Positions 46,327 through 54,817 of a stretch of 64,000 nucleotides of DNA are shown piece after piece (positions within the stretch are counted from its first letter, which is position 1; every line of letters starts with the position of its first letter). The stretch comes from Bryobacterales bacterium. GTDB taxonomy: Bacteria; Acidobacteriota; Terriglobia; Bryobacterales; Bryobacteraceae. Position numbers and translations under genes: made by a program. Below the pieces are notes generated by a model. It was not told the DNA's origin and made no database searches. It was given only the letters and a program-made list of their open reading frames with translations. The DNA lies in the NCBI GenBank assembly GCA_003164035.1, contig PLRS01000092.1:124001-188000 (forward strand), written 5' to 3'.

Positions 46327-46445
46327 TGACAGTTATCAGTTATCAGTTGTCAGTCGTCAGTCCCCCGAAGTGCGCCCGCTCGCTGTCCGTGACTGATAAC
46401 TGATAACTGATAACTGATAACTGATAACTGATAACTGACAACTGT
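46327..46445. repeat. Inverted arrays of a 7-bp tandem repeat (ACTGATA)
   Basis: Right arm (46390-46445) is seven or so copies of ACTGATA ending GACAACTGTC; left arm (46327-46361) is the same in inverse orientation (GACAGTTATCAGTTATCAG). The two can fold into a long AT-rich hairpin round a 30-nt GC-rich loop. It marks the truncation point of the permease. Confidence 0.85.
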
Positions 46446-47909
46446 CTACTTTCTTCCCTTCGGTCCCCAGAATACCGGGCACTCCCCCACCTTTTCCTTG
46501 TGATAGAAGCGTTCCTCCAGCTTGTAGTCCGTCACCGTGTCGTCGTCGCAGGTTGCCGCCGAATAGAAGGCTCCGGCTTGTAACTTGGCTTGTAACTCGC
46601 TGTCCGGCATCACGTGCAGCAGCGCCAGCTTGGCGGGCGGCAGGTTGAGCTTGTGCGAATAGTCGAACTCCATGCCGGCCGGCGGACGTTGCCCGGTCAG
46701 GAAGTAAACCAGGCCGTCGGTGAAGAACTGGTCGCCCTTGGGAGTCACCTGGGTAACCTTGCGCGCGATCGCTTCGTAATCCCTCCACGTATAAACATCG
46801 CGGTCGCAGACAGTTCGTATGGCGGCGCCCACACTCAGAAAGCACAGCACCGCGCACGGCCAGAAGGGTCGGCTGGGTCCCAGCGCGCGCGAACCGATGG
46901 CGTACAGCCCCGCCACTGCCAGAATCCCGAAAAACGGCGTCAGCGTGATGAAATAGCGCGCAAAAGTGGGGTGCCCGAAGGCCAGCTCCAGGAACATTCC
47001 CGCCAACAGCCAGACACACAGATAGAACTCCGCGCGCGTCTCGCGGTCGAACGGTTTCAGCCACGCCAGCCACACTACGCCGATCGCCGCCAGCAACCCC
47101 AACAGCATGGCCTGTGGATCGTCCAGCCACGCCGTAACCGTTCCGATATCGTGGGTCAGCGGCTGGGGCCAATAAATCTCCCGGTAATACAGGTGGTATT
47201 CGGCCAGGTTGAACCACACCACCCAATGCTGGCGCGTAAACAGCCAGATCACCGGAGCGAAAGGCACCACGGCGGCACAAGTGAACCACGCGCCGCGCCA
47301 CCAGCGCTGCCTCGCCGGGCTCCTCCACAGCATCCAGACCAGCAGCACCGGCGCCACCGGCGCGGTCAGCAGCGAACTGGCCGCCGCCGCTCCCGCCAGC
47401 GCCCCTCCCAGCCCCGCCAGCCAGGTGTTCCCGCGCACCGCCGCGATGGTGGCGCGAAAAGCCGCCACCGTCAGAAACAGGCACATCCCGTAGGCTTGCC
47501 CCAGCGGTCCGAATTCCACCAGTATGTTGTTCGTCCCGATCAGCACTCCCGCCGTCACCGCCGCCGGCAGCCGCCACGGCCCCGGTTCCCAGCGCCGGTA
47601 AACGAAATCGGCCGCCAGTACAACCCCGAGCGAGGTCAGCAAAGATGCCAGCGCGTGGATCGTCCGCCAGCTCTCCGGCAGCACCCAAATCCAAAAGGCG
47701 TTCCAATACGCGTTCAGCGGCGTTTGCGGAAAACAAAAATCCAGGTAAGGACGAAATCCCGCCTTGATCATCTTCGCCGCCACTACATGAAAGCTCTCGT
47801 CGCCGGTGAAAGCCACGGTCTGCGCGTACGCCATCAGCACCGCCGCCAGGCACGCCATCGCCGCCCAAAACCACAGGCGCGGCCGTTGTTCGAACCGAAA
47901 CAATACCAT
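46446..47909 (-). CDS. GT39/ArnT-like integral membrane glycosyltransferase
   Basis: 487 residues with about ten to twelve helices and a C-terminal soluble tail. The first extracytoplasmic loop has AFTGDESFHVVAAKMI, whose acidic pair matches the catalytic loop of GT39/PMT/ArnT enzymes, and GFRPYLDFCFPQTPLNAYW follows as in the family. It would move a sugar from a polyprenyl-phosphate donor to a lipid or protein acceptor on the outer face of the membrane. Substrate unknown. Divergent from uppP. Confidence 0.78.
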   Translation of the reverse strand: MVLFRFEQRPRLWFWAAMACLAAVLMAYAQTVAFTGDESFHVVAAKMIKAGFRPYLDFCFPQTPLNAYWNAFWIWVLPESWRTIHALASLLTSLGVVLAADFVYRRWEPGPWRLPAAVTAGVLIGTNNILVEFGPLGQAYGMCLFLTVAAFRATIAAVRGNTWLAGLGGALAGAAAASSLLTAPVAPVLLVWMLWRSPARQRWWRGAWFTCAAVVPFAPVIWLFTRQHWVVWFNLAEYHLYYREIYWPQPLTHDIGTVTAWLDDPQAMLLGLLAAIGVVWLAWLKPFDRETRAEFYLCVWLLAGMFLELAFGHPTFARYFITLTPFFGILAVAGLYAIGSRALGPSRPFWPCAVLCFLSVGAAIRTVCDRDVYTWRDYEAIARKVTQVTPKGDQFFTDGLVYFLTGQRPPAGMEFDYSHKLNLPPAKLALLHVMPDSELQAKLQAGAFYSAATCDDDTVTDYKLEERFYHKEKVGECPVFWGPKGRK

Positions 47910-47979
47910 TCCCTGGCATCATAGGGCTTCGGCGAGTCGGTTTTCAACGTGGGGCGGCTCGTGCGGTATCCTGAAGTGC

Positions 47980-48840
47980 TTGCCTTCTTTCCTTCAAGTA
48001 CTCATCCTGGCCGTCGTGCAGGGCTTGGCCGAATTGCTGCCGGTTTCCAGTTCGGCTCACGTCGTGGTAGCCGAAAAGCTGATGGGCCTCGACCCCTCCG
48101 CCCCCGCCATGACCCTATTGCTGGTGATGCTCCACACCGGGACCATGTTCGCCGTGATTCTCTATTTCTGGAAAACCTGGCGCGACACCTATTTCCGCAG
48201 CGCCTACGTGGCCAAGGAATTCGGCATCCTGCTGGTGCTGGCCACTGTGATCACCGGCGTCATAGGCGAAGTTCTCATCAAGCTCATCGAGAAGGTGGCG
48301 CTACGCTCTTCCCCGGCGGCGGAGGTCGAGCAATTGTTCGGCCGCCTGGAACTGATCGCCCCCGCTCTGGCCGCGGCCGGAATTCTGATTCTGGTTGCCG
48401 GCGTGGCGGAAAGAAAGCGCCAGGCGAAGCCGGTTGCCTTGGGCGCGCGGCAAGCCGGACTGATTGGCGCGGTGCAAGGCCTGTGCCTTCCCTTCCGCGG
48501 CTTCTCGCGCTCCGGCGCCACCATTTCCACCGGCATGCTGGCCGGCGTCCCCAAGGACCAGGCTGAAAAATTCAGCTTCGCGCTGGCCGTACTGCTGACC
48601 CCGGCGGCAATCGGCCGTGAAGCCCTGCGCCTCTTCAAAACCGCCCACGGCAGCGGCCTGGGAGCCTTCGCCGCCCCCCTCGCGCCCTGCCTCCTCGGAG
48701 CCGCCCTGGCCTTCCTCGCCGGCCTCGTAGCCCTAAAATGGTTGAGCCGCTGGCTCGAAACCGGCCGCTGGTACCTGTTCGGCATCTATTGCCTGGCGGC
48801 CTCCGCCGTGGTAGCCGCGCTCCATTTCAACGGATACTGA
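47980..48840 (+). CDS. uppP: Undecaprenyl-diphosphatase
   Basis: 286 residues from TTG 47980. Membrane protein with family motif VVQGLAELLPVSSSAHVVV near the N-terminus and FRGFSRSGATISTG in the second half; the usual proline of PGxSRSGxT is arginine here. It recycles undecaprenyl pyrophosphate to the monophosphate carrier for peptidoglycan and exopolysaccharide. The start is chosen because it gives the family length; no strong ribosome binding site is seen. Confidence 0.9.
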   Translation: MPSFLQVLILAVVQGLAELLPVSSSAHVVVAEKLMGLDPSAPAMTLLLVMLHTGTMFAVILYFWKTWRDTYFRSAYVAKEFGILLVLATVITGVIGEVLIKLIEKVALRSSPAAEVEQLFGRLELIAPALAAAGILILVAGVAERKRQAKPVALGARQAGLIGAVQGLCLPFRGFSRSGATISTGMLAGVPKDQAEKFSFALAVLLTPAAIGREALRLFKTAHGSGLGAFAAPLAPCLLGAALAFLAGLVALKWLSRWLETGRWYLFGIYCLAASAVVAALHFNGY

Positions 48841-48860
48841 TCGCGGGGAGAAGATTTCCT

Positions 48861-48991
48861 CGGTCACAAGACTTGAAGGTAATTTCTTGCCCCTGTCGTT
48901 TCAATCTGGTGCAGGCCATCCGCGCCCTTCGCCGCCCCCCAATCCTTGGCGTCCGCGCGTTATCGTGTAGTCGGAAACTGACCGCCATGAC
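48861..48991 (+). repeat. Second copy of the 126-nt leader, gene body lost
   Basis: CGGTCACAAG (48861) to ATGAC (48987) aligns colinearly with 43618-43748: CGTTTCA, GCCATC, TCGCCGC, CCCC and CGTTATCGTGT followed by CGGAA fall at matching places and the distance to the ATG is the same 126 nt. The -10 TATAAT is missing and the frame after the ATG does not match the HTH protein beyond a few bases. Confidence 0.65.
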
Positions 48992-49027
48992 GAACCTGCC
49001 TCGTCAAGCGTCGCCAACAGCGGGCAT

Positions 49028-49465
49028 TCAGCCACGCTGCCCGCCACTCTCAGCGTCCTTCAGGATCTCGATCATCGCGGCGGGAGTAATAATCCGGGTG
49101 GCTTTGTGCCGTTTCAGGGAGAGGAGCTGCTTGTCGCCGGTCACAAGGAACTCGGCCTGGCTAGCTTCCGCCAGCGCGAGCAGGTAGCTGTCCTTGGGGT
49201 CCGGAGCGATCGGGCCGGAGGGCAGGCGCCGGCAGAAAAAGGAGAAGTCACGAAGGCCGGCGGCGAGCAGTTCGGCCGCGCTGGCGCGAAGTCTCGCACG
49301 GAAGAAGGGCCGGCCGGCGACGTCGCGGAGTTCCGCAATGAGCGCGTCACAGGCGACCAGCGTGAACGTCTTGCGCTCCCAGGCGTCGAGAAGTTGTGCC
49401 GGCGCGCCCAAAGGCGAGAGCAGGGAGGAGAGCAGGATGTTGGTATCGAGGACGACGCGCATCAA
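49028..49465 (-). CDS. PIN-domain toxin (VapC-like, COG1569 type)
   Basis: 145 residues. PIN acidic residues are visible: VVLDTNILLSSLLSP (first Asp), ACDALIAELRDV (Glu), DPKDSYLLALAEA (Asp) and LVTGDKQLLSLKRH (Asp). Expected Mg-dependent RNase. Its start overlaps the antitoxin stop (ATGA). Intact, unlike the PIN gene at 63788. Confidence 0.9.
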   Translation of the reverse strand: MMRVVLDTNILLSSLLSPLGAPAQLLDAWERKTFTLVACDALIAELRDVAGRPFFRARLRASAAELLAAGLRDFSFFCRRLPSGPIAPDPKDSYLLALAEASQAEFLVTGDKQLLSLKRHKATRIITPAAMIEILKDAESGGQRG

Positions 49466-49752
49466 GCTCGTTTGGCGCGCTCGCGATACTGTTTCGCGCG
49501 GGCATCTTCGACGGCGTCGTCAATCCTCTTCTGGAGTTCATCCGGGGAAACGTCGGCGAAGGCTTCGCGGGCGTCGCTGACAGTCTGATGAAAGATGCGC
49601 CAGCGAACCGCCTCTTCGATGAATTTCGAGAGATCGCCCTTTTTCATGCCCTGGGCGCCCAGGAAAGTTCGCAAGGCATAGTCGGCTTGCTTGGACCAGG
49701 TAATCGTCAGACGGGTAGTTTCCTGGGGCTCGGACATAGCATTTTTCGTCAT
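49462..49752 (-). CDS. Ribbon-helix-helix antitoxin of the PIN module
   Basis: 96 residues. RLTITWSKQADYALRTFLGA with GMKKGDLSKFIEEAVRWRIF is an RHH DNA-binding unit; the acidic C-terminal helix (ELQKRIDDAVEDARAKQY) would bind the toxin. Start at ATG 49752 or at ATG 49739 (MSEPQ). The upstream region has direct repeats suited to autoregulation. Confidence 0.8.
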   Translation of the reverse strand: MTKNAMSEPQETTRLTITWSKQADYALRTFLGAQGMKKGDLSKFIEEAVRWRIFHQTVSDAREAFADVSPDELQKRIDDAVEDARAKQYRERAKRA

Positions 49753-49779
49753 ATAAGCATACAGCCATCTATAAGTATA
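49752..49779. promoter_or_regulatory. Candidate operator of the RHH-PIN operon
   Basis: TATAAGCATA (49752-49761) and TATAAGTATA (49770-49779) are direct repeats 18 bp apart in an AT-rich stretch touching the antitoxin start. RHH proteins often bind such paired sites. Confidence 0.4.
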
Positions 49780-49812
49780 AGCTACGGGGCTTCCTGCCGC
49801 GCGTACGGGGTA

Positions 49813-49964
49813 CTTAACCGATCTGGGGGAAATCTGTTCCGGAAACCGCTCCCTTGCGGTCGCCGCTCGGTAAGTGACTGAAAACAAGCGGCATTCGTAA
49901 CCGAGCCGCGACCGCGAGGGAGCGGTTTCCGCGCCTAAACCGTGAAATCCCCAGATCGGTTAAG
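49813..49964. repeat. Full CCGCTCCCT element with outer arms
   Basis: Outer arms CTTAACCGATCTGGGG (49813-49828) and CCCCAGATCGGTTAAG (49949-49964) enclose inner arms GGAAACCGCTCCCTTGCGG and CCGCGAGGGAGCGGTTTCC (49841-49930). This shows the element is a nested inverted repeat of about 150 nt. Its right end runs into the GH5 remnant. Confidence 0.85.
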
Positions 49965-50213
49965 CACTCGCGCGTACGCCGACCAGCGGATCACCAGGCG
50001 CACGCTCTTGAAACCGGCATCGCCGATCTTCTTGAAGTACTCCGGCGCCGTGGGCGGATCGGGAACGGGCTCCCCTTTGAGATCGAACACGCCGGGGATG
50101 TTGATGCCGCGGCCGAGCCCGCGGTTCTGTCCGAACGGATCGGTGAGGGGCGCGGTCCTGGTGTGCGGCGACACCAGGGCCATCAGGGCAAGGACGATAG
50201 GCAAGCGTCTCAT
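49935..50213 (-). pseudogene. N-terminal fragment of a GH5-type glycosidase
   Basis: 92 codons: a signal peptide (LPIVLALMALVSPHTRTA), GLGRGINIPGVFDLKGE and YFKKIGDAGFKSVRLVIRWS, the first strands and RxxxxW region of family 5 cellulase-like TIM barrels. After SAYA the frame enters the repeat element (LNRSGDFTV) and stops; the catalytic domain is lost. It follows the GH42-like gene on the same strand, so the two may once have formed a unit. Confidence 0.7.
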
Positions 50214-50267
50214 ACAGATGCTTGGTAAGCGGTTGCGCGGCCTATGTCAACCGGGAGCCCGGTCCAC

Positions 50268-52346
50268 TCAATGTGCCCACAAAACAACGGATGTCCCGAA
50301 TGGCGCGAGATCGAATTGCGCCGCGCCCCCGGCACGCCGGGGGGAATCGCCCCAAAGGGAAGTCGCCTTCAGGTCGCCCGGAGGCTCGATCGCGCAAGTT
50401 GTTTGCCGGGCGCCGCCGTTGGTCACGATGGAAAGATAAGAGTCGCCGTTACCGAGTACACGCAGAAGGCAATCGTCGTTGTCCGAAGCGAATCGGAACG
50501 AGGGCGTGGGCGGCATCGCCTCTTTGAGGAACCTGGCGAGCGGAGCCGCGTCGCCAAACCACGCACCCTGCCCCACCAACGCCGGGAGCCAGAGGACCCG
50601 GCCACCGTTTTCCAGGCGGCGATCGGTCGCCAGGACCTCGCTGTCGCGCTCAGCCAGGACTCGAGCGGTGCGATTGGCGATACTCGACAGCCATAGCCGC
50701 GCCGGCAGCGCCGGACGGCCATCGCCCATGGGTAATTCGACGGCATCGGCTACGAAGTGCACCTCCTTCCAAGCCGCGCCAGTGAGCCGCTGCAGCGGAA
50801 AGCCCGCCAGCGGCCATGCCTTGGCGTACGGGTCGTAAAAACCGGTCAGGCCGGTGATGAGCAGCGTGTTGCCATTGGCAACGAAACCCTCCAACCGGCG
50901 AATCTGGGCGTCCGTGATCGCGCGCACATCGGGTAGGATCGCCATGCGGCGCGTGGTGCCGCGCGCGGTCCAATCGTAGTCGTCAAAGTGCTTGACCCGC
51001 GGCGGGACACCCAGGCGTGCGAGCGCGTAGTAGCAGCCCAGAGCCTCGAGCACGTGCGCATTGGCGCCGCGGCCCGGGTAATCCGCCATGGCAAACTGTT
51101 CCTGCAGAGTCATCGTCTCGAGGCTGAGAATCACCGTTACCGGCGACTCCACCGGACGCGCCTGGTCGAAGAAGTTTGCATGCCCATCGATCGTACGTGC
51201 GATGCGCTCGGCGGTGGTCAGCCGCACGCTGGGTTGCTGATCGAAGTCGAGCATCGACCATTCCGCGGCCTCGACGCCCTCGCGCCTGGCGTTGAGTAGC
51301 CAGAAGATGACGCGCTCAGCACCTGAGCCGACGCTGGTCCAGACCCATTGCGCGATGTCGGCGGACGTCGGGTCCATCGGCCTTGAGGCGCTATAGATAT
51401 TGTTGCCACCCTGCAATTCAGTCACCCAGTAGGGCTTCGGCTCGACAGAGCCGGCGATGAGGTCGTTGACATAGGAGACACCCAGCGCGAACCGTTGGCG
51501 CGGGAGCAGGCCGAAGTGCCAGCCGGGATGGATGGAACACCCCAGCGAGTCGAGAAAGCCTCTCCATTGGGGCAGATCGTCGGAAATGGCGGCGAGGTTG
51601 CCGACCAGCGCATGGGGGTTCACGTGCAACGGATGCGCCGGGTCGTTGCGGCGTACGACCGAAGCAAGCCAGGAAAGGCCGGCCGTCTGGTAGCTGCGCC
51701 AATAGGATGCCCAGTCGATCGCGCTATTCGGATTCCAACCGTTGCCACGCTGGGCGGGCTTTGCCTCGTCGAAACGGGCCAGAGCGCTACCCCAACTCCA
51801 GTTCAGCCCGGCGACATTGCCGTAGCGCTGTTCCAGCCAGCTACCGTAGCCTGCCAGGGCGAGTGGCTGTGGCGCCGGGGACTGGCCGGGTTCGTTCACC
51901 AGGAGCCATGTGTCCAGCGCCGGGCTCTGCCTGTAGCGCGCGACGACCTTTTCGATGTAGAGTTCGGCTTCCTTGCGGCTTTCGGTCGTGCCGACGATAC
52001 CGCCGCCCTGCGTGCCCGCGCCGCGCCGAAAAGGCGGTGGACCGCTGGGCGTCAGCGTCGCGACTATCCTAACGTGATGTTTTTCGGCGGCCTGAAATGC
52101 GGTGTCGTAAAGAGAATAGTCCCAGACGTCTGGCGCCGTTTCCAGGTAGCTCCACATCAAGAACAGCCGCGCTACCGGCATATGCGAATCGGCCAGACGC
52201 TGAAACCAGCCGTCGATCTCGGCCGGCGTCTGGCCAGGCTCGATCCAGACCTGCGCTCCCAACAGCGGATGCTCGTGCGCTTGCACATCGGCGGCTGGAA
52301 ACAAGAAGAAGGCGAGAAGAGCGGGAAGCGAACGATGCAGCTTCAT
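50268..52346 (-). CDS. Secreted GH42-like beta-galactosidase family protein
   Basis: 692 residues from ATG 52346 with a signal peptide (LPALLAFFLFPAADVQA). The N-terminal TIM barrel has GAQVWIEPGQTPAEIDGW, ARLFLMWSYLE, the acid/base-type LLVNEPGQSP and a nucleophile-type YWVTELQGGNNIY; next comes a trimerisation-like flavodoxin fold (VKHFDDYDW, ILPDVRAITDAQIRRLEGFV) and a final beta domain. This order matches GH42. It probably trims galactosides or related oligosaccharides outside the cytoplasm. A longer start at ATG 52367 is possible. Confidence 0.8.
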   Translation of the reverse strand: MKLHRSLPALLAFFLFPAADVQAHEHPLLGAQVWIEPGQTPAEIDGWFQRLADSHMPVARLFLMWSYLETAPDVWDYSLYDTAFQAAEKHHVRIVATLTPSGPPPFRRGAGTQGGGIVGTTESRKEAELYIEKVVARYRQSPALDTWLLVNEPGQSPAPQPLALAGYGSWLEQRYGNVAGLNWSWGSALARFDEAKPAQRGNGWNPNSAIDWASYWRSYQTAGLSWLASVVRRNDPAHPLHVNPHALVGNLAAISDDLPQWRGFLDSLGCSIHPGWHFGLLPRQRFALGVSYVNDLIAGSVEPKPYWVTELQGGNNIYSASRPMDPTSADIAQWVWTSVGSGAERVIFWLLNARREGVEAAEWSMLDFDQQPSVRLTTAERIARTIDGHANFFDQARPVESPVTVILSLETMTLQEQFAMADYPGRGANAHVLEALGCYYALARLGVPPRVKHFDDYDWTARGTTRRMAILPDVRAITDAQIRRLEGFVANGNTLLITGLTGFYDPYAKAWPLAGFPLQRLTGAAWKEVHFVADAVELPMGDGRPALPARLWLSSIANRTARVLAERDSEVLATDRRLENGGRVLWLPALVGQGAWFGDAAPLARFLKEAMPPTPSFRFASDNDDCLLRVLGNGDSYLSIVTNGGARQTTCAIEPPGDLKATSLWGDSPRRAGGAAQFDLAPFGTSVVLWAH

Positions 52347-52432
52347 GGAGGCATTGACCCTCAACATCTTCTCACGATGCGGGCTACGGTGACCGATCCG
52401 TGGGCACCCGCGCTCCTCGGGTTTCACGGTTT

Positions 52433-53404
52433 TCAGGCGGTTGCCGTCCGCGGTTGCGATTCCTGAGCCTGGCGACGGCGGCGGCCGCTCAGCAAATAAA
52501 CCGCGGCACGCAATTCGAGCAGGGGGTCGTCCGAGGGCTCGATACCGTCCACGCGAGGAATCGGGTCGAAAATGATGTGCCTCTGCTGCAGTTCGTTATC
52601 CGCCGCCCGCGCGTCCAGAGCGACGGTGCCAAAGGGGATCCAGGGCCGCTCTTCGGGCCAATGAACGGTTGCGTCGTCCACCACGTCGCTCTCGCTCGCG
52701 ATCTGGACGGCGATTTGAAATCGGATAGGCCCGGTTGCCAGGCGATGTGTAAGCTCCTCGAACAGGTAGTTGGCGCCCTTCGCCTGGGCCGCCGCATCGC
52801 TAAGATGTTCGACGCCCGATTCCGGCGTAATGCGGTAGCGGCCGTACCGGGCGACCCCGGCGTGATTGATGAAACGGAGCGCTGTGATGCCGAAATATGT
52901 CTCCTTGGCGAAGCTGGCGGGACTGGGCTTGGGCGTCCGCACGAATGCGAGGGCGGCCGGATGTGTACCAAGGAATTTCTCGATCGGCGATGGCGAAGGA
53001 CCGGACGGGTCGCTGGCCGCGGCAGCACGCAGGAATTCGAGGAACTCCTGGCCGGTTCGGGTGGGGAAGCCGTCCGTCGAATGGGCAATGATATCGGTGT
53101 GGACGCGATCGGCCAGATGGAAGCGGATCGCCAGACCGCGCGGATTTGCGTTGGGGTCGTTATCGGGGATCGTCGGAAGTCCGGTGGAATCCGAGAACCG
53201 CGCACTGATAGGAGTGGACTCGCGACTGATGTGTGGCGCTCGCGTGAGAGACGTGGCTTCGGGCGACGGAGTGAACGTGCCTGTAAGCAGAACGCCCTTG
53301 GCGTGAGCCGGGCGAAGGCCGGGATGCAGACCAAACATGGTGTCGAACTGCTGGAGCAAGTCGTCGGCGAGTTGGATAAGCTTCTCGTCGGTTGGAAGCG
53401 GCAT
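52433..53404 (-). CDS. Catalase-family (SrpA-like) peroxidase
   Basis: 323 residues, shorter than true catalases (about 480). Catalase-fold signatures are present: RPAHAKGVLLTGTFTPSPEA with the distal histidine, NPRGLAIRF, KPSPASFAKETYFGITAL, FINHAGVARYGRYRITPE. A heme-ligand tyrosine in the usual RLFSYPDTH motif is not visible, which fits catalase-related minimal peroxidases with a shortened C-terminus. Cytoplasmic or soluble; no signal peptide. Confidence 0.85.
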   Translation of the reverse strand: MPLPTDEKLIQLADDLLQQFDTMFGLHPGLRPAHAKGVLLTGTFTPSPEATSLTRAPHISRESTPISARFSDSTGLPTIPDNDPNANPRGLAIRFHLADRVHTDIIAHSTDGFPTRTGQEFLEFLRAAAASDPSGPSPSPIEKFLGTHPAALAFVRTPKPSPASFAKETYFGITALRFINHAGVARYGRYRITPESGVEHLSDAAAQAKGANYLFEELTHRLATGPIRFQIAVQIASESDVVDDATVHWPEERPWIPFGTVALDARAADNELQQRHIIFDPIPRVDGIEPSDDPLLELRAAVYLLSGRRRRQAQESQPRTATA

Positions 53405-53539
53405 GTTTCCTCCCTCTGGGTACTATTTAAAGATACTAAAACAGATGCGAATCGACGGCAATTGGCGGAGCGGGGAAAGTATCTACTGTATGAATTTATA
53501 CGAGAGTATCGTAATGCGTCGACCACCACCATTCCAGAG

Positions 53540-54013
53540 ATGTTCCATTTCCTAACCGCGGTCGTAATGTTCTTACACTGTCCCGCGCCGAACCTTGAGT
53601 CGAACCTCGGCTACTGGCAGCGTGAGCTTGGCCTTCAAGACTGGAAGATCTCGGTTCGGCTAGTTGCAGTCGGTGAACTGGAGAGGAACACCTTAGGCGA
53701 TATTGAGGTTGTATCCCGCAACAAGACGGCAATCGTCCGCATTTTGCGAGAACAAGATTCCGATCTGGCGCGATGCCTTGCACGCTCCGACGAACAACTG
53801 ACGCTCGTTCATGAACTTGTCCATCTGAAGCGGCGGATAAGTGGCGACGATTGGGGAAATGAAGCGGCAACCGTGGCGGAGACGACGGCCCTGGTTCGGG
53901 CCCATCGTCGCTGGCGAGAAGCCGCGGCCATCGAAGGATTCCGCAAACCCCCGGCTGCGCCCGGTCGCGGTTCGGCATCGGGGCCGCTACAGGGCACGGA
54001 ACTGCTTCCGTAG
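53540..54013 (+). CDS. Hypothetical protein with HEXXH motif
   Basis: 157 residues from ATG 53540. YWQRELGLQDWKISVRLVAV begins a predicted alpha/beta domain, and LTLVHELVHLKRR carries HELVH, a zinc-metalloprotease-type HEXXH. The later EAATVAETTALVRAH could give the third ligand. It looks like a small metallopeptidase or metallopeptidase-like protein of unknown substrate. The first residues after ATG (FHFLTAVVMFLHC) are hydrophobic. The frame is open far upstream but only as antisense to the catalase gene. Confidence 0.6.
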   Translation: MFHFLTAVVMFLHCPAPNLESNLGYWQRELGLQDWKISVRLVAVGELERNTLGDIEVVSRNKTAIVRILREQDSDLARCLARSDEQLTLVHELVHLKRRISGDDWGNEAATVAETTALVRAHRRWREAAAIEGFRKPPAAPGRGSASGPLQGTELLP

Positions 54014-54046
54014 TCGTAGGACTCGTTCGCCGGGAAGGCGGCCGGT

Positions 54047-54253
54047 TTACTCCCAATATCTGGCGGAGGGCGGTCTCAGGTAGTCGAGTCCTTCTTCCCG
54101 ATCCTCCCGCAGGGCAATGGCGGCAATCTCCGAGTAGTTGCGGCGCGCGCGGTATATCCCCAGCTCGTCCGTCTCGCTGAAATCGCCCAACTCGCTATCG
54201 GGCACTCGATTCAGGGGTAACCTTGAGGTGAAAATGTCGACCCTACGTCCCAT
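54047..54253 (-). CDS. Small hypothetical protein
   Basis: 68 residues from ATG 54253 with GGAGG eight bases before it. Acidic, with VDIFTSRLPLNRVPDSELG and SEIAAIALREDREEGLDYL; no motif recognised. Ends 33 nt from the convergent HEXXH gene. Confidence 0.5.
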   Translation of the reverse strand: MGRRVDIFTSRLPLNRVPDSELGDFSETDELGIYRARRNYSEIAAIALREDREEGLDYLRPPSARYWE

Positions 54254-54471
54254 ACCGTCCGCCTCCACTGAGAGACTTATTGCAGGCTGTGTGCCGAACC
54301 TTCTGGTATTGGTTCTAACAGCTCGGAATCACCTGTGATTATCGTAGAGCGCGAGCCGGAGATTCTCGAATTTCTTTCAGGTCCAGGACAGGTAGCCGGC
54401 GGGGCGAATTCGGAATGCGAATCTGGTATCATCGCACCGTGCGGGCTCGTACCGCTCGCTGGAGAGTGACT

Positions 54472-54747
54472 ATGCCTTGCTTCGCTCTGCTCGTCATCCT
54501 GCTGTTTCCGCGCGTCGCGCTCGTGTTGATGTGGATTTATTCAACTTACCTGCAGCGCGCATTCCACGGCGGTCTGGTACTGCCGGTACTCGGCTTTATT
54601 TTCCTGCCGCTCACCACGATCGTATACGCCTGGGAACTGAACAGCGGCATGCCGACGGCGGGAATCAACCTCTTGTGGCTGCTGATCGCGGTGATCATCG
54701 ATCTGGGTGGTCTGGGCGGAGGCGCGCATCGCCAGTCGCGCCGCTGA
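54472..54747 (+). CDS. Small three-helix membrane protein
   Basis: 91 residues from ATG 54472 with GGAGAG seven bases upstream. Hydrophobic segments at about 4-23 (LLVILLFPRVALVLMWIY), 34-52 (VLPVLGFIFLPLTTIVYAW) and 62-78 (LLWLLIAVIIDLGGLGGG). Unknown function; similar short proteins are common in soil bacteria. Upstream of the YihY gene on the same strand. Confidence 0.7.
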   Translation: MPCFALLVILLFPRVALVLMWIYSTYLQRAFHGGLVLPVLGFIFLPLTTIVYAWELNSGMPTAGINLLWLLIAVIIDLGGLGGGAHRQSRR

Positions 54748-54817
54748 GTGGCGCAGCCGCCAGCGGCAATAGACTGATCCATGGGCTAAGCTGATCTGTC
54801 AAGAGGAGACGTGGCAA

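Noticed and set aside
52400-53539. Long plus-strand extension of the HEXXH gene across the catalase-family gene
   Set aside because: The first 380 codons are antisense to an intact catalase-type gene; only the part from 53540 looks like protein.
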